Of a stretch of 64,000 nt of DNA, positions 51,766-61,151 are shown in pieces. The DNA is from Rhodococcus sp. HNM0563 (lineage in GTDB: Bacteria; Actinomycetota; Actinomycetes; Mycobacteriales; Mycobacteriaceae): contig NZ_JAASAF010000002.1 of assembly GCF_012726195.1 (NCBI RefSeq), positions 379,965 to 443,964 of the forward strand, written 5' to 3'. The notes under the pieces were generated by a model. It did no database searches and was not told where the DNA came from. It worked only from the letters and a program-made list of their open reading frames with translations. A program made the translations under genes and the position numbers. Position 1 is the first letter of the stretch. Each line of letters begins with the position of its first letter.

Positions 51766-51830
51766 CCCGGGCGCCCTCCAGCGGCGATAGGCTTGCCGAC
51801 GATTGAGAGCCAGCTTCGGAGCGAGGGCAC

Positions 51831-53684
51831 ATGGCAGTCGACGAACATCCCGGAGGACTTCGCCGGATATCGCTGATCCTCGCTGGAATTCGCGATGGCA
51901 CCGACGACGACAAACTGGCGGCCGGATTCCTGGTCGTCGCCACCGTGGTGGCGTTGATCTGGGCCAACGTGGGCGACTCGTACGAGGCGTTCTGGCACAC
52001 TCCGTTGAGTATTCGAATCGGCGACTACGGCATCAGCCTCGACTTGAAGCATTGGGTCAACGACGCAGTGATGACCTTGTTCTTCTTCGTCGTCGGCCTC
52101 GAGGTGAAGCGCGAACTCACGATCGGAGAACTCACCGACCGCTCGCGCGCCGCGGTGCCTCTCGTTGCCGCGATCGCCGGTCTGGCGTTACCCGCTGCGC
52201 TCTTCCTCCTGCTCAACCCGAGCGGGGAGGCCGCCGGTGCGTGGGGCGTGGTGGTCTCCACCGATACGGCATTCGTGTTGGGCGCACTCGCGCTGGTCGG
52301 ACCTCGGTGCCCCGCCCGACTGCGCGTGTTCATCCTGACCCTCGCAGTAGCCGACGATATCGGCGCACTCGCAATCATCGCCCTCTTCTACACCGACGAA
52401 CTGCGGCTGGGTTATCTGCTGCTGGGCGGGGTGGGCTTGCTTCTCATCCTGCAGTTCCGCCGGCTCGAGGTGTGGCGTGGCATCGCCTACTTCATCGTTG
52501 CGGCGGGGACCTGGGTGGCGTTCTACGAGTCGGGCGTGCATCCCACCCTCGCCGGGGTGCTGATCGCGCTGATCCTTCCCGTCTACCCGCCGAGACGCAG
52601 CGAAGTGGAACGTGCGGGCGAACTCACGCGGGCTTTCCGTCAATCGCCCAACTCCGACTATGCGCGCGCCGCACAGCTCAGCGTGCTCCGAGCAGTCTCC
52701 GTCAACGAGCGGCTGTTGCGGTTCTATCAGCCGTACACCGCGTTTCTCGTGGTACCGATCTTCGCACTCGCCAACGCCGGAGTCGCGGTGACCGGGCAGA
52801 CCGTGAGCGACGCGATTCGGTCGCCGATCACCTGGGGCGTGATTCTCGGTTTGGTGGTGGGCAAACTGGTCGGCATCACCGCCGCCACCGCCGCGTTCTC
52901 CCGGCTGCGCCCCGGCAGCCTCCAACCGGGCCTCACTCTGTCACAGGTCAGTGGGGGCGCGGCGCTCGCCGGAATCGGTTTCACCATATCGCTGTTCATC
53001 GTGGATCTGGCCCTCGAATCTCCGGACGCTGCCAACGATGCCCGCATCGGCGTGCTCGTCGCAGCCGTTCTCGCGACCGGCTTGGGCTGGGTGTTGTTCA
53101 GGCTCGCAGATCGCCGCCACCCGCCGGAAGGCGTCACCGGACACGTGTTGCTGCGGCCGGTCGACCCGGACAGAGATCACCTGCGCGGACCGGTGGACTC
53201 ACCGCTCACTCTCGTCGAGTATGGCGACTTCGAGTGTCCGTTCTGCAGCAAAGCCACCGGAAGCATCCGAGAGGTGCACGCGCACTTCGGCGAGGAACTC
53301 CGTTATGTTTTCCGGCACCTGCCGCTCGACGAGGCACATCCGCACGCGCGTTTCGCAGCCGAGGCCGCCGAGGCCGCGGCGGCGCAAGGCCGGTTCTGGG
53401 ATATGCATGATCATCTCTTCGTCAACAGCGATGCCCTCACCGAAGACGAAATCTACGTACACGCCGAGCAGTTGGGGCTCGACATGGAGCGGTTCGCCGA
53501 AGATATGCGGCTGGGACGATACCGGCATCGGGTGGAGGACGACGACCTCGACGCCGCGTCGAGCGATGTGCACGGGACCCCGACGTTCTACGTAGGCGCC
53601 ACCGGCTCGGATCTCACCCTGCACACCGGCCCGTTCGACGCGGCGACCTTGATCCGGAAACTCGAGGAGATCCGTGGTCTGTAG
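51831..53684 (+). CDS. nhaA: Na+/H+ antiporter NhaA fused to a DsbA-like thioredoxin domain
   Basis: 617 residues. Residues about 20-430 form NhaA with eleven or so helices; [15 protein letters not shown] holds the paired Asp of the ion site, and [11 protein letters not shown] ends the last helix. Residues about 455-617 are a DsbA/thioredoxin-like domain: [18 protein letters not shown] with a CPFC redox motif and the cis-Pro loop [11 protein letters not shown]. The same fusion is known in other actinobacteria and some proteobacteria. The thioredoxin domain may sense redox state or help fold partners; which side of the membrane it sits on is unproven. Confidence 0.9.
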   Translation: MAVDEHPGGLRRISLILAGIRDGTDDDKLAAGFLVVATVVALIWANVGDSYEAFWHTPLSIRIGDYGISLDLKHWVNDAVMTLFFFVVGLEVKRELTIGELTDRSRAAVPLVAAIAGLALPAALFLLLNPSGEAAGAWGVVVSTDTAFVLGALALVGPRCPARLRVFILTLAVADDIGALAIIALFYTDELRLGYLLLGGVGLLLILQFRRLEVWRGIAYFIVAAGTWVAFYESGVHPTLAGVLIALILPVYPPRRSEVERAGELTRAFRQSPNSDYARAAQLSVLRAVSVNERLLRFYQPYTAFLVVPIFALANAGVAVTGQTVSDAIRSPITWGVILGLVVGKLVGITAATAAFSRLRPGSLQPGLTLSQVSGGAALAGIGFTISLFIVDLALESPDAANDARIGVLVAAVLATGLGWVLFRLADRRHPPEGVTGHVLLRPVDPDRDHLRGPVDSPLTLVEYGDFECPFCSKATGSIREVHAHFGEELRYVFRHLPLDEAHPHARFAAEAAEAAAAQGRFWDMHDHLFVNSDALTEDEIYVHAEQLGLDMERFAEDMRLGRYRHRVEDDDLDAASSDVHGTPTFYVGATGSDLTLHTGPFDAATLIRKLEEIRGL

Positions 53685-53795
53685 ATCGGCACATCCTCCG
53701 CGTGGGGCGCTGAACGGCAGCGCGAGATTGTGTGTCTCCCAGCTATTCGGCCACGCCGTCAGAGGGGTCGAGTCGCGGCCGGTGAGGCCGACATC

Positions 53796-53981
53796 ATGGA
53801 CCTCGATCCCGAGTGGGACCGAGCGTTTCTCGACGTGTGCAGGTCCGGACGCGTCGAGGACGTTGCCGCATACTCCGCGCTCAGCGCCTGCGGCGACTAC
53901 GACGTGACCTATGAGTTCTACAGGCCCATCAAGGAATACATTGCCGGGTTCGCCGTGACCACGGCGCTCCTGGCGGGTTGA
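53796..53981 (+). CDS. Small protein of unknown function
   Basis: 61 residues from ATG 53796 with GTGAGG eight bases upstream. Acidic, helical: DPEWDRAFLDVCRSGRVED and VTYEFYRPIKEYIAGFAVTT. No family recognised. Follows the antiporter gene by 111 bases. Confidence 0.5.
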   Translation: MDLDPEWDRAFLDVCRSGRVEDVAAYSALSACGDYDVTYEFYRPIKEYIAGFAVTTALLAG

Positions 53982-54074
53982 CGCCTGACCGATTCATGAC
54001 GGTCGAGATCGGAGCGAGCGCTCCGGCCACGGATCGGGTTCATCATCGGAACCCTCCGTGGCCGGACCAACCGC

Positions 54075-54221
54075 TCAGCGCGACCCGCGACGCTTCTGGC
54101 TCAACTTGGTGAACAGTTCCTGAGCCTTACGTTGATTCTCGGGCTTGGAGGCCTCCCTCTTGATGACCTGGACGGCTTTGATCGCGACGCCACTCTTGAT
54201 GACCTTGCTGAGCATTCCCAT
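54075..54221 (-). CDS. Small basic protein of unknown function
   Basis: 48 residues from ATG 54221 (MGMLSKVIKSG); a second ATG two codons on is possible, and the upstream open frame lacks coding character. Helical and Lys/Arg-rich (AVQVIKREASKPENQRKAQE, LFTKLSQKRRGSR). Similar short basic proteins are common in rhodococci. Weak ribosome site. Confidence 0.5.
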   Translation of the reverse strand: MGMLSKVIKSGVAIKAVQVIKREASKPENQRKAQELFTKLSQKRRGSR

Positions 54222-54315
54222 CGTGCACCCGTCCGTCGTTGTTCGCGAAAGTTCGATACTTCCAAGATACGGGGCTTCGGGGACCACACCGCCGACGGCG
54301 CGGGGCACCGGCGAC

Positions 54316-55179
54316 CTATCGGAGAACGGACTCTTCGACAGCAGAACGGAGCAAGGCCCTGAATCGGGAGGGGGCTTCCAGCCACGGAAAATGGCCGGCG
54401 TCGGACAGAATCGAGACGTTGCATTCGAGGTGCTCGCCCCAGCGGGTCAACGCCTCCGCGGGCCGAGGGTCGCCCGCACCGCCGATGATCACCGACCCCG
54501 CAGGCACCAGTTCTCGCAGTACGTCGACGTGTGAATCGAGCGGGTCGGCCCGCTTCTCGACTCCCAGCTCACGGTTCATCCGATAGTTGATCGGACGCCG
54601 GACGCGCGCGGCCTCCAGCGCCCACCGCCACGCGCGACGCCGGTCGGCGTGGTCGGTGAACCACGACAGGGCGAGGAACTCGATCTCCTCCGCCTCGGAC
54701 CGGGTCTCCATGGCGTCGAGGATTTCGAATCTGGATTGCTGGGTGTACGTCCGCCGCGACGTTTCGGTCGCCCTGCACGGCTCACGCCAATCACCTGTGA
54801 ACGGTCCGGCCAGGTGCACGAGCCGCGCGACGCGCTCGGGGTGTGCGAGCGTGAAATAGCTGGCGAGGTCGGAACCGTACGAATGCCCCACCAGCACGAC
54901 CTGTTCGTGACGCCATCCGTCGAGGAGACGCAGCAGGTCTGCGATGTGTCGGGTGAGGGTGTGCGGGCCGTCCCAGCGCGACTTGCCCGTGCCACGCTGG
55001 TCGTAGCGGTGGACGACGGTGACGTCGTCGAGCATCTGCGCAACCGCCTGCAGATAATCGGGGATCCCTGGGCCACCGTGGAGCAGGACTACCGGCGGCG
55101 CGGATCTACGCAATCCGGTCGTCCAGGTGCAGAGCGTGGCATCGTCGTCCATCTCGACCATGCACATCGCCATGCACAC
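54316..55179 (-). CDS. Alpha/beta hydrolase (proline iminopeptidase-like)
   Basis: 287 residues. Oxyanion motif LLHGGPGIPDY, DQRGTGKSRWDG, nucleophile elbow VGHSYGSDLA (Ser), a cap region rich in Trp and Arg, acid region IIGGAGDPRPAE and the last His in SDAGHFPWLEAPS. HGGPG and DQRGTGKS favour the prolyl-iminopeptidase subgroup, but the substrate may be an ester. Start may be ATG 55179, or Met5/Met7/Met10 of the same frame. 46 bases downstream of the SnoaL-like gene. Confidence 0.85.
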   Translation of the reverse strand: MCMAMCMVEMDDDATLCTWTTGLRRSAPPVVLLHGGPGIPDYLQAVAQMLDDVTVVHRYDQRGTGKSRWDGPHTLTRHIADLLRLLDGWRHEQVVLVGHSYGSDLASYFTLAHPERVARLVHLAGPFTGDWREPCRATETSRRTYTQQSRFEILDAMETRSEAEEIEFLALSWFTDHADRRRAWRWALEAARVRRPINYRMNRELGVEKRADPLDSHVDVLRELVPAGSVIIGGAGDPRPAEALTRWGEHLECNVSILSDAGHFPWLEAPSRFRALLRSAVEESVLR

Positions 55180-55225
55180 AATCTAGAAGGTTCGTCCACG
55201 CTCCGCTGCCGGACCGACGAAGAAG

Positions 55226-55711
55226 TCAGCGCGACGCCCGGGCCAGCAGCTCGCGGGCTTCCTCGCTGCCGTTGAGGACACGCGCGGTACGACGCTTGAT
55301 CTTCCATTTTCCGTCGATGCGCGCGAGGTCGAAACGGTTCGCGGTCACGCGCCAGACCCGGTAGGAGTCGGAATCGAGGTTGCGGCGAAGCAGCAGCGAG
55401 TGGCACGTCGCGGCGGCGGTGTCGCCGTCGACGCGGATGTGAACGGGGTCGAGGAGGTGGCCGCACCCTTCGTTGATGTAGTCCTGGTGGGGGCGCGTGC
55501 GCACCATCTCGGTGATCGCGTCGCGGCCTTCCATCACCCGGATGTCGATGTCGTAGACCGCGTCCTCTGCCCAGAGCTCGCCGACGGCGTCCGCGTCGCC
55601 GGCATCCACGGCGGGGCCGTATGCCGTCAGCACTTCCTGAATCGCTGCTTTGTCCTCGAGGAGCTGAACGCGCTCGAGCAGCGAGGCCACCAGTTCTGCA
55701 GTGTCGGTCAT
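55226..55711 (-). CDS. SnoaL-like / NTF2-fold protein
   Basis: 161 residues from ATG 55711 after GGAG; nine more codons are open upstream. LVASLLERVQLLEDKAAIQE and ALTAYGPAVDAGDADAVGEL-type start, then WAEDAVYDID and VWRVTANRFDLARIDGKWKI, define the fold used by ketosteroid isomerase-like and dioxygenase small-subunit-like proteins. Divergent from the flavin hydroxylase gene and likely part of the same ring-degradation cluster. Confidence 0.82.
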   Translation of the reverse strand: MTDTAELVASLLERVQLLEDKAAIQEVLTAYGPAVDAGDADAVGELWAEDAVYDIDIRVMEGRDAITEMVRTRPHQDYINEGCGHLLDPVHIRVDGDTAAATCHSLLLRRNLDSDSYRVWRVTANRFDLARIDGKWKIKRRTARVLNGSEEARELLARASR

Positions 55712-55915
55712 GTCGCTCCGTCCGGGCTGAGGGCACATCGCGGGCAGCGATGCGAGGGCGAACCCCGTTCTACCTGCCGTCGGATCACGATGTGTCGCAC
55801 GTCCCGTTCAACGGAAATGTAGGAGCGCCGTCACATCAACTCCTGGGACTGTTCGAGCAAGCACATCCGGCCAGATGCGTAAGCCATATTGTCGAGTTCC
55901 CCGGAAGGTTTCCTC

Positions 55916-57088
55916 ATGGGCGTCACGTTGGACAGAATCATGCAGCACGCGGACGAGATCCGCGCTGACGGCGCAGTAGGTGACACGCTGATGCGCCTGC
56001 CCGACACCTCCGCGAAGCGCCTGCGCGAATCCGGCGTCATCCGCATGTTCCAGCCGAAGGAGTACGGCGGTCAGGAAGCGCACCCGCGCGAGTTCGCCGA
56101 GACGGTGATGGCCATCGGCGGCCTCGACGGCGCGACCGGCTGGGTCGCGGGCATCGTCGGCGTCCACCCGTGGGAGCTGACGTTCTTCGACAAGCGAGCC
56201 CAGGAGGAGATCTGGGGCGAGGACTCCGACATGTGGATGGCGTCGCCGTATGCGCCGATGGGTGTCGCGGTGCCGGTCGACGGCGGTTACGTGCTCAACG
56301 GCCGCTGGGCGTTCTCGTCGGGGACGGATCACTGCGGCTGGATCATGATCGGCGCCGCTGTCGGCGACAAGGACGGCAACCGCACCGACAAGGTCCTGCA
56401 CGTCCTGCTGCCGCGTTCCGATTACGACATCGACCCCGACAGCTGGGACGTCATCGGGCTGCGGGGCACCGGTTCCAAGGATCTGATCGTCAAGGATGCG
56501 TTCATTCCCGAGTACCGCACGATCGATGCCGATATCGTCCTGAGCGGAAACGGGTGGCGTCACGCAGGCCGGGACGAAACCCTGTACAAGTTCCCGTTCT
56601 CGTACATCTTCCCGCTGGGTATCACGTCGTCGTTGATCGGCATGACCGAAGGTGCGCTGGCCTGCTACATCGCCGCACAGAAGGAGCGTGTGCAGGTCAC
56701 GGGCGTCCCGATCAAGGAAGACCCGTACGTGCTCTACGCGATCAGCGAGGCCGCGTCGGAGATCGAAGCCGCACGCATCACGTTGCTCGAGACGGTCGAC
56801 CGATTCTGGGACAAGACCGACCGCGGCGAAGAGATCAGCTTCGAAGAGCGTGCCATCGGCCGACGCACCCAGATCTCTTCTGCCTGGCGTGCGGTGCGAG
56901 CGATGGACGAGATCTTTGCCCGCGCCGGGGGAGCCGCGGTGCATCGTAAGACACCCATGCAGCGCTTCTGGCGCGACGCGCACGTCGGCCTCACCCACGC
57001 CATCCACGTGCCCGGCATGATCTATCACTCTGCGGCGCTCACCCAGCTCGGTGGCGACCCGCAGGGTGCCTACCGTGCAATGATCTGA
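55916..57088 (+). CDS. Flavin-dependent hydroxylase of acyl-CoA dehydrogenase type (HsaA-like)
   Basis: 390 residues from ATG 55916 after GGAAGG. LPDTSAKRLRESGVIRMFQP, KEYGGQEAHPREFAETVM, GATGWVAGIVGVHPWEL, GRWAFSSGTDHCGWIMIGA and GLRGTGSKDL match HsaA, the oxygenase that ortho-hydroxylates a phenolic steroid fragment to a catechol using reduced flavin. No reductase (HsaB) lies beside it. The extradiol dioxygenase gene follows 29 bases later, the next enzyme of such a pathway. Confidence 0.88.
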   Translation: MGVTLDRIMQHADEIRADGAVGDTLMRLPDTSAKRLRESGVIRMFQPKEYGGQEAHPREFAETVMAIGGLDGATGWVAGIVGVHPWELTFFDKRAQEEIWGEDSDMWMASPYAPMGVAVPVDGGYVLNGRWAFSSGTDHCGWIMIGAAVGDKDGNRTDKVLHVLLPRSDYDIDPDSWDVIGLRGTGSKDLIVKDAFIPEYRTIDADIVLSGNGWRHAGRDETLYKFPFSYIFPLGITSSLIGMTEGALACYIAAQKERVQVTGVPIKEDPYVLYAISEAASEIEAARITLLETVDRFWDKTDRGEEISFEERAIGRRTQISSAWRAVRAMDEIFARAGGAAVHRKTPMQRFWRDAHVGLTHAIHVPGMIYHSAALTQLGGDPQGAYRAMI

Positions 57089-57117
57089 TCCCCCTTTCGC
57101 TTTCGAGGAAGAAGACT

Positions 57118-58026
57118 ATGACCGAATTGAGAGGTCTCGGGTACCTCCGCATCCAGACCCAGGACGTCCCGCGCTGGCGCGAACTCCTCATCGACGGCCT
57201 CGGCATGGCGGTGGGCTCGGGCCCTGAGACCGATGCCCTCTACGCGCGGGTCGACGAGCGTCGCGCTCGCATCGCGGTGCTGCCCGGCGACTCGGACAAA
57301 GCTCTCGCCGTCGGCTGGGAGGTGCGCGACGAGTTCGCGTTGCAGCGGGTCCGTGAGGCCGTCGAGAAGTCGGGACGCGCGGTCGAGGTGTTGTCGCGGA
57401 AGGAGGCGACCTACCTCGATGCAGAAAGCGCTATTGCTTTCGACGACCCTGCGGGGACCCGACTGGAGGTGTTCTACGGTCCGGTGCTCGACCACAGCCC
57501 GGTCGTGACGCCGTTCGCGGGACGCTGGGTGACGGGCGGGCTCGGTCTCGGCCACGTGGTGTTGCCTGTGACGAATTTCGATGAGGCGTACGAATTCTAC
57601 ACGCAGGTACTGGGTTTCCTTCCTCGCGGCTCGATCCGGCTCGACGAGGAGGGCCTGAACCGAGTGCGGTTCCTCGGTATCAACGAGCGGCACCATGCTC
57701 TCGCACTCTGTCCGGCGCCGCCGACCGAGGAGCCGGGCCTGGTGCATCTGATGACCGAGGTCGACAGTCTCGATGCGGTGGGGCAAGCGCTCGATCGCGT
57801 CAACCGGATGGATTTTTCGATCTCGTCGACGCTGGGCCGGCACACCAACGACAAGATGATCTCGTTCTACGTCCGCGCACCGGGCGGATGGGATCTCGAG
57901 TTCGGCACCGAGGGCATGCTCGTGGACGAGCGGCACTACACGTCGGAGGAGATCACTGCCGATGCGTACTGGGGCCATGACCAGACCGGGTCGGAGCCAC
58001 TGAAGGCATTCATCCCGGCCGGTTGA
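57118..58026 (+). CDS. Type I extradiol (catechol 2,3-) dioxygenase, HsaC/BphC-like
   Basis: 302 residues, two VOC modules. N-terminal MTELRGLGYLRIQTQDVPRW; the C-terminal module binds iron through His in GLGHVVLPV, His in PGLVHLMTEV and Glu in WDLEFGTEG. Later residues (DERHYTSEEITADAYWGHD) match HsaC/BphC tails. It opens a catechol ring next to a hydroxyl, most likely on the product of the hydroxylase just upstream. A strong terminator follows 23 bases after the stop. Confidence 0.9.
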   Translation: MTELRGLGYLRIQTQDVPRWRELLIDGLGMAVGSGPETDALYARVDERRARIAVLPGDSDKALAVGWEVRDEFALQRVREAVEKSGRAVEVLSRKEATYLDAESAIAFDDPAGTRLEVFYGPVLDHSPVVTPFAGRWVTGGLGLGHVVLPVTNFDEAYEFYTQVLGFLPRGSIRLDEEGLNRVRFLGINERHHALALCPAPPTEEPGLVHLMTEVDSLDAVGQALDRVNRMDFSISSTLGRHTNDKMISFYVRAPGGWDLEFGTEGMLVDERHYTSEEITADAYWGHDQTGSEPLKAFIPAG

Positions 58027-58049
58027 TGCCGGGACGTCTCACTTGGTAC

Positions 58050-58086
58050 ACGGGTAGGTGCACCCACCGAGGGTGCACCTACCCGT
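58050..58086 (+). terminator. Strong terminator after the extradiol dioxygenase gene
   Basis: A perfect 16-bp stem (58050-58065 with 58071-58086; core GGGTAGGTGCACCC) closes a five-base loop and is followed by TTTCGTT. It ends the hydroxylase-dioxygenase operon before the first iclR promoter. Confidence 0.9.
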
Positions 58087-58154
58087 TTCGTTCACGGCTC
58101 GTTCATCCCCTCTTCCAATTCGGGTTCCACGGCGCTAGATTCGTCACGGCCGCT

Positions 58155-58176
58155 CCATTGATCGTCTGATCAATAC
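58155..58176. promoter_or_regulatory. 22-bp operator, site 1 (first iclR gene)
   Basis: CCATTGATC-GTC-TGATCAATAC. It starts 13 bases after a TAGATT -10 box (58136-58141) and ends before the GGAGGAG ribosome site of the first iclR gene, where a bound protein would block transcription. Near-identical sites lie at 58893 and 60448. Confidence 0.75.
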
Positions 58177-58203
58177 CCCCGACGAACCCCGGAGGAGATC
58201 TTC

Positions 58204-58836
58204 GTGAACATCGCGTGCGAGAACCCCAACACCGTCATGGGACGGGTCACCGCCCTACTCGAACCCTTTCGCGACACCGCAAGCCTCACTCTCACCGAAC
58301 TCGCCGGCCGCACGGGGTTCCCGCGGTCGTCGACGCATCGGATGCTGCTCCAATTGGTCCAGGTGGGCTTGGTCCACCGCAACGGAACGACGTACTCTCT
58401 CGGCCCCAAGCTGCTCGAACTCGGAGCATTGGCGCGCAACCACGATCGCGTCCACCAAGCCGCGCTCCCGACCCTGTACTCCCTCCGACGCGACACCGGC
58501 CTCGTCGTCCACCTCGCCGTCCTCGAAGGCGAGAGCCTGCTCTATCTCGAGAAGATCGGTGGCCGTTGGCCCACCGGCCTGCGCACCCGCGCGGGTGAGC
58601 GGCGGCCCGCGCGCGAGACGATCGAAGGTGCCGCCATGCTCGCGTTCCGGGAGCGCGCAGACCGGACTGTGGCCTGCGGTGACGATCGCATACGTTGCGC
58701 CGCAGCCGCATTCGATGCCGGTCGGGGAGAGATTGCCGCACTGTCGGTGGCAGGTCCGCGCGAACACGCCCCGGCGGATCTGGTTCAACGCATCCGCGAT
58801 GCCGCCGACACCGTGTCCGCCCGCGCAACACACTGA
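58204..58836 (+). CDS. IclR family transcriptional regulator 1
   Basis: 210 residues from GTG 58204 after GGAGGAG. N-terminal winged helix (LTLTELAGRTGFPRSSTHRM, LLQLVQVGLVHRNGTTYSLG), linker, then the effector domain (TGLVVHLAVLEGESLLYLEK). The effector domain is shorter than usual: the middle part after RPARETIEGAAMLAFRERA is trimmed compared with the typical 250 residues. Operator site 1 lies in its leader, so it is probably autoregulated. Confidence 0.85.
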   Translation: MNIACENPNTVMGRVTALLEPFRDTASLTLTELAGRTGFPRSSTHRMLLQLVQVGLVHRNGTTYSLGPKLLELGALARNHDRVHQAALPTLYSLRRDTGLVVHLAVLEGESLLYLEKIGGRWPTGLRTRAGERRPARETIEGAAMLAFRERADRTVACGDDRIRCAAAAFDAGRGEIAALSVAGPREHAPADLVQRIRDAADTVSARATH

Positions 58837-58892
58837 CCTCTCGCAAAGTTCCCTTCCTTCATCGAGAACGGGCTGCTACAGTTCTGTCGTAC

Positions 58893-58914
58893 TGATTGAT
58901 CGGTTGATCAATGG
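58893..58914. promoter_or_regulatory. 22-bp operator, site 2 (second iclR gene)
   Basis: TGATTGATC-GGT-TGATCAATGG. It follows a TACAGT -10 box (58877-58882) by ten bases and abuts the GGAGG ribosome site of the second iclR gene, the same layout as site 1. Confidence 0.75.
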
Positions 58915-58922
58915 AGGATTGA

Positions 58923-59663
58923 ATGAGACATGAGTTCGACTCCCCCGCCGCAGTCATCGACCGCGTCGCAGGCCTGCTCGACGAATTCCACGCCGGCGGT
59001 CACCTCACCCTGTCCGAATTGTCGGAACGCACCGGGGTGCCCCGGTCGTCCGTCCACCGACTCCTGAATCAGCTGATCGAAGCGGGGTGGGTTCGACGAG
59101 AAGGACGCAGGTACGCGCTGGGGCGCAGCATGTTCGAGTGGGGCGCCCTTGCGCAACATCACGACGAACTACACCGCGCCGCACACAACGTTCTGCACGA
59201 ACTCCACTCCGCCACAGGCCTCGTCGCGCACCTGGCCGTCCTCGAGGGGCACGAGGTGCGATATCTCGACAAGGTCGGATGCGAGACGGTTCCGCTGCCC
59301 TCACGCGTCGGCGGCCGCCAGCCCGCATACCGCACCGCCCTGGGGAAAGCCCTGCTCGCGCACACGCACCTAAGTCCCTCGACCCCCGCGCTGCCCGGCG
59401 CCGACTCCACACGGCTACGCGGCGAGATCGCCCAGGTTCGCGAACGACACGTCGCTCAGGAGCGCGAGGAAACCGTGCGAGGGGTCGCGTGCGTTGCAGC
59501 CCCGATCGGAGACGGGCGCACGTGTTCCGGCGCGCTGTCCGTCACGGGAGCCGTCGACACCGTGGACGTCGTGTCGCTCGCCACCCCCGTCCGGGTTGCG
59601 GCGCGCGCGGTGTGGCGCGCGCTCTCTCACAATCACAAGGGATTTCAGCGCACGAGCGCCTGA
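58923..59663 (+). CDS. IclR family transcriptional regulator 2
   Basis: 246 residues, normal family length. Helix-turn-helix LTLSELSERTGVPRSSVHRL, then RREGRRYALGRSMFEWGALA. The effector domain carries TGLVAHLAVLEGHEVRYLDK, YRTALGKALLAH and VACVAAPIGDG. It resembles regulator 1 closely in the first 120 residues, suggesting a gene duplication. Ends overlapping the convergent SDR gene by 19 bases. Confidence 0.87.
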   Translation: MRHEFDSPAAVIDRVAGLLDEFHAGGHLTLSELSERTGVPRSSVHRLLNQLIEAGWVRREGRRYALGRSMFEWGALAQHHDELHRAAHNVLHELHSATGLVAHLAVLEGHEVRYLDKVGCETVPLPSRVGGRQPAYRTALGKALLAHTHLSPSTPALPGADSTRLRGEIAQVRERHVAQEREETVRGVACVAAPIGDGRTCSGALSVTGAVDTVDVVSLATPVRVAARAVWRALSHNHKGFQRTSA

Positions 59664-60421
59664 CCTCCGTCGACTGCCAAAGTATGCCCGGTGATGTACC
59701 GCGATGCAGCCCCGCACAGGAAGACCACCGCCGGCCCGATATCGGTCTCGGGATCTCCGAGCCTGCCCAGCGGCACGGTCGCGAGGTAGCCCGCAGCCGC
59801 ATCCGGTTCGAGACGGAACCAGTCCTTCATGGTGTCCGAATCCGCCAGCGGCAGAATCGCGTTGACCCGGATCCCGTCGTCGGCCCATTCACACGCCGCG
59901 GTGCGCGTCAGCACCCGCACCGCCTCTTTCGCTGCGGCGTACGCTCCGGTGCCCGACGGGTCCCACCGAATCCCTGCCGCCGAACCCAGATTGACGATGC
60001 GACCACCTCCGCGGAGGTGGGGGTGGGCGGCCCGCATCATCCGCCATGTTGCCGTCGGTCCTGATTCCATCGCTCCGCGGTAGGTCTGTTCGTCCACTTC
60101 GAGGAGAAGCCCGTGCGCCGCAGTCATGGCATTGTTCACCAGTACGGTGAGCGCGCCGAACCTCTCGACCACCGCTGGGACGACATCCTCGACCGCCGCG
60201 GCGTCCGTCACGTCACAGACGAAGGGCTCGGCACTACCGCCACGATCGGTGATCTCGTCGGCGACCGCCGCAATGGCCGACGAAGTACGCCCGACCACCG
60301 CGACCTGCGCGCCCGCGGCTGCAAGGGCCAGCGCAATACCTCTACCGATACCCTGACCGGCGCCGGTCACGATCGCGGTATCACCCGCGAGTACTGCCTG
60401 CGCGTCTCGGACCATGGTCAC
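59645..60421 (-). CDS. Short-chain dehydrogenase/reductase
   Basis: 258 residues from GTG 60421 with AAGGAG five bases upstream (ATG two codons later is possible). AIVTGAGQGIGRGIALALAA, NNAMTAAHG, Ser in VNLGSAAGI, YAAAK active-site pair, and YITGHTLAVDGGQALVR at the end. It would oxidise or reduce a hydroxy/keto group with NAD(P). The 22-bp operator site 3 lies 27 bases upstream, shared with the divergent TetR gene. Confidence 0.88.
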   Translation of the reverse strand: MTMVRDAQAVLAGDTAIVTGAGQGIGRGIALALAAAGAQVAVVGRTSSAIAAVADEITDRGGSAEPFVCDVTDAAAVEDVVPAVVERFGALTVLVNNAMTAAHGLLLEVDEQTYRGAMESGPTATWRMMRAAHPHLRGGGRIVNLGSAAGIRWDPSGTGAYAAAKEAVRVLTRTAACEWADDGIRVNAILPLADSDTMKDWFRLEPDAAAGYLATVPLGRLGDPETDIGPAVVFLCGAASRYITGHTLAVDGGQALVR

Positions 60422-60447
60422 ACATACTCCTTATCGAACGTCGAATC

Positions 60448-60469
60448 CCATTGATCAATTGATCAATGG
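60448..60469. promoter_or_regulatory. 22-bp operator, site 3 (SDR/TetR intergenic)
   Basis: A fully symmetric version of the motif: CCATTGATCAA joined to TTGATCAATGG. It lies between the divergent SDR and TetR genes. Perfect symmetry suggests it is the strongest of the three sites. Confidence 0.8.
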
Positions 60470-60524
60470 GTGTGGCACACTGACCCCGGCCATACCGGCG
60501 CCGACGCTCAGCAGAAAGGCTGCA

Positions 60525-61112
60525 ATGGATCCGCAGCAACGCCGCAGGCAGATCCTCGATCGGTCTGCCGAGATCTTCGCCCGCAAGGGAATCAACGCCA
60601 CCACGATCCGGGACATCGCGAAAGCGGTAGGCGTCCATTCCGGGGCGCTGTATCACTACTTCCCGTCGAAGGAAGCCATCGTCACCGAACTCATCCGCGA
60701 GTACATCGACGACATCTCCGAACGTTGCCGTGAGGTGATGGCGCTGGCGCTCTCACCCCTCGAGCGTATGGAAGCCCTGGCCGAGATAGCGCTGGATTCC
60801 AACGTGCAGTATCACGGAGCCACATCGATCTGGCGACGCGAAGGTGACTACATGCGCGAACGCGTTGTGGAAGCCGATATGGCCACAACCGCCGACGAAA
60901 TGGAAGCCGCGTGGCGCAGCACCATCGCCGACGGCGTGGCCGATGGCACCTTGCGCACCGACATCGACTCCGAGATCCTCCGCGAGATGCTCTACGACGT
61001 CTTGTGGCATGCGACGCGCTGGCACCACCCCGAACCGGGTGAATCGATGGCCGAGCTCGCACACACGATCATCACCGTGTTCATCGACGGGATGCGCAAC
61101 CGACCCGAATGA
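60525..61112 (+). CDS. TetR family regulator (KstR2-like architecture)
   Basis: 195 residues from ATG 60525 after AGAAAGG. Helix-turn-helix RRQILDRSAEIFARKGINAT, TIRDIAKAVGVHSGALYHYF and PSKEAIVTELI; the C-terminal domain is TetR_C-like (LWHATRWHHPEPGESMAELA). Divergent from the SDR gene across operator site 3, which it may bind. The ligand could be a CoA thioester or ring-cleavage intermediate of the cluster. Confidence 0.86.
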   Translation: MDPQQRRRQILDRSAEIFARKGINATTIRDIAKAVGVHSGALYHYFPSKEAIVTELIREYIDDISERCREVMALALSPLERMEALAEIALDSNVQYHGATSIWRREGDYMRERVVEADMATTADEMEAAWRSTIADGVADGTLRTDIDSEILREMLYDVLWHATRWHHPEPGESMAELAHTIITVFIDGMRNRPE

Positions 61113-61151
61113 CCTGTTCCGCCCGACCCGGACGGAACAGGCCCGACCTCA

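Noticed and set aside
51803-53410. 535-codon plus-strand open frame inside nhaA
   Set aside because: Arg/Gly/Pro-rich shadow of the nhaA-dsbA gene in another frame; no domain or ribosome site.
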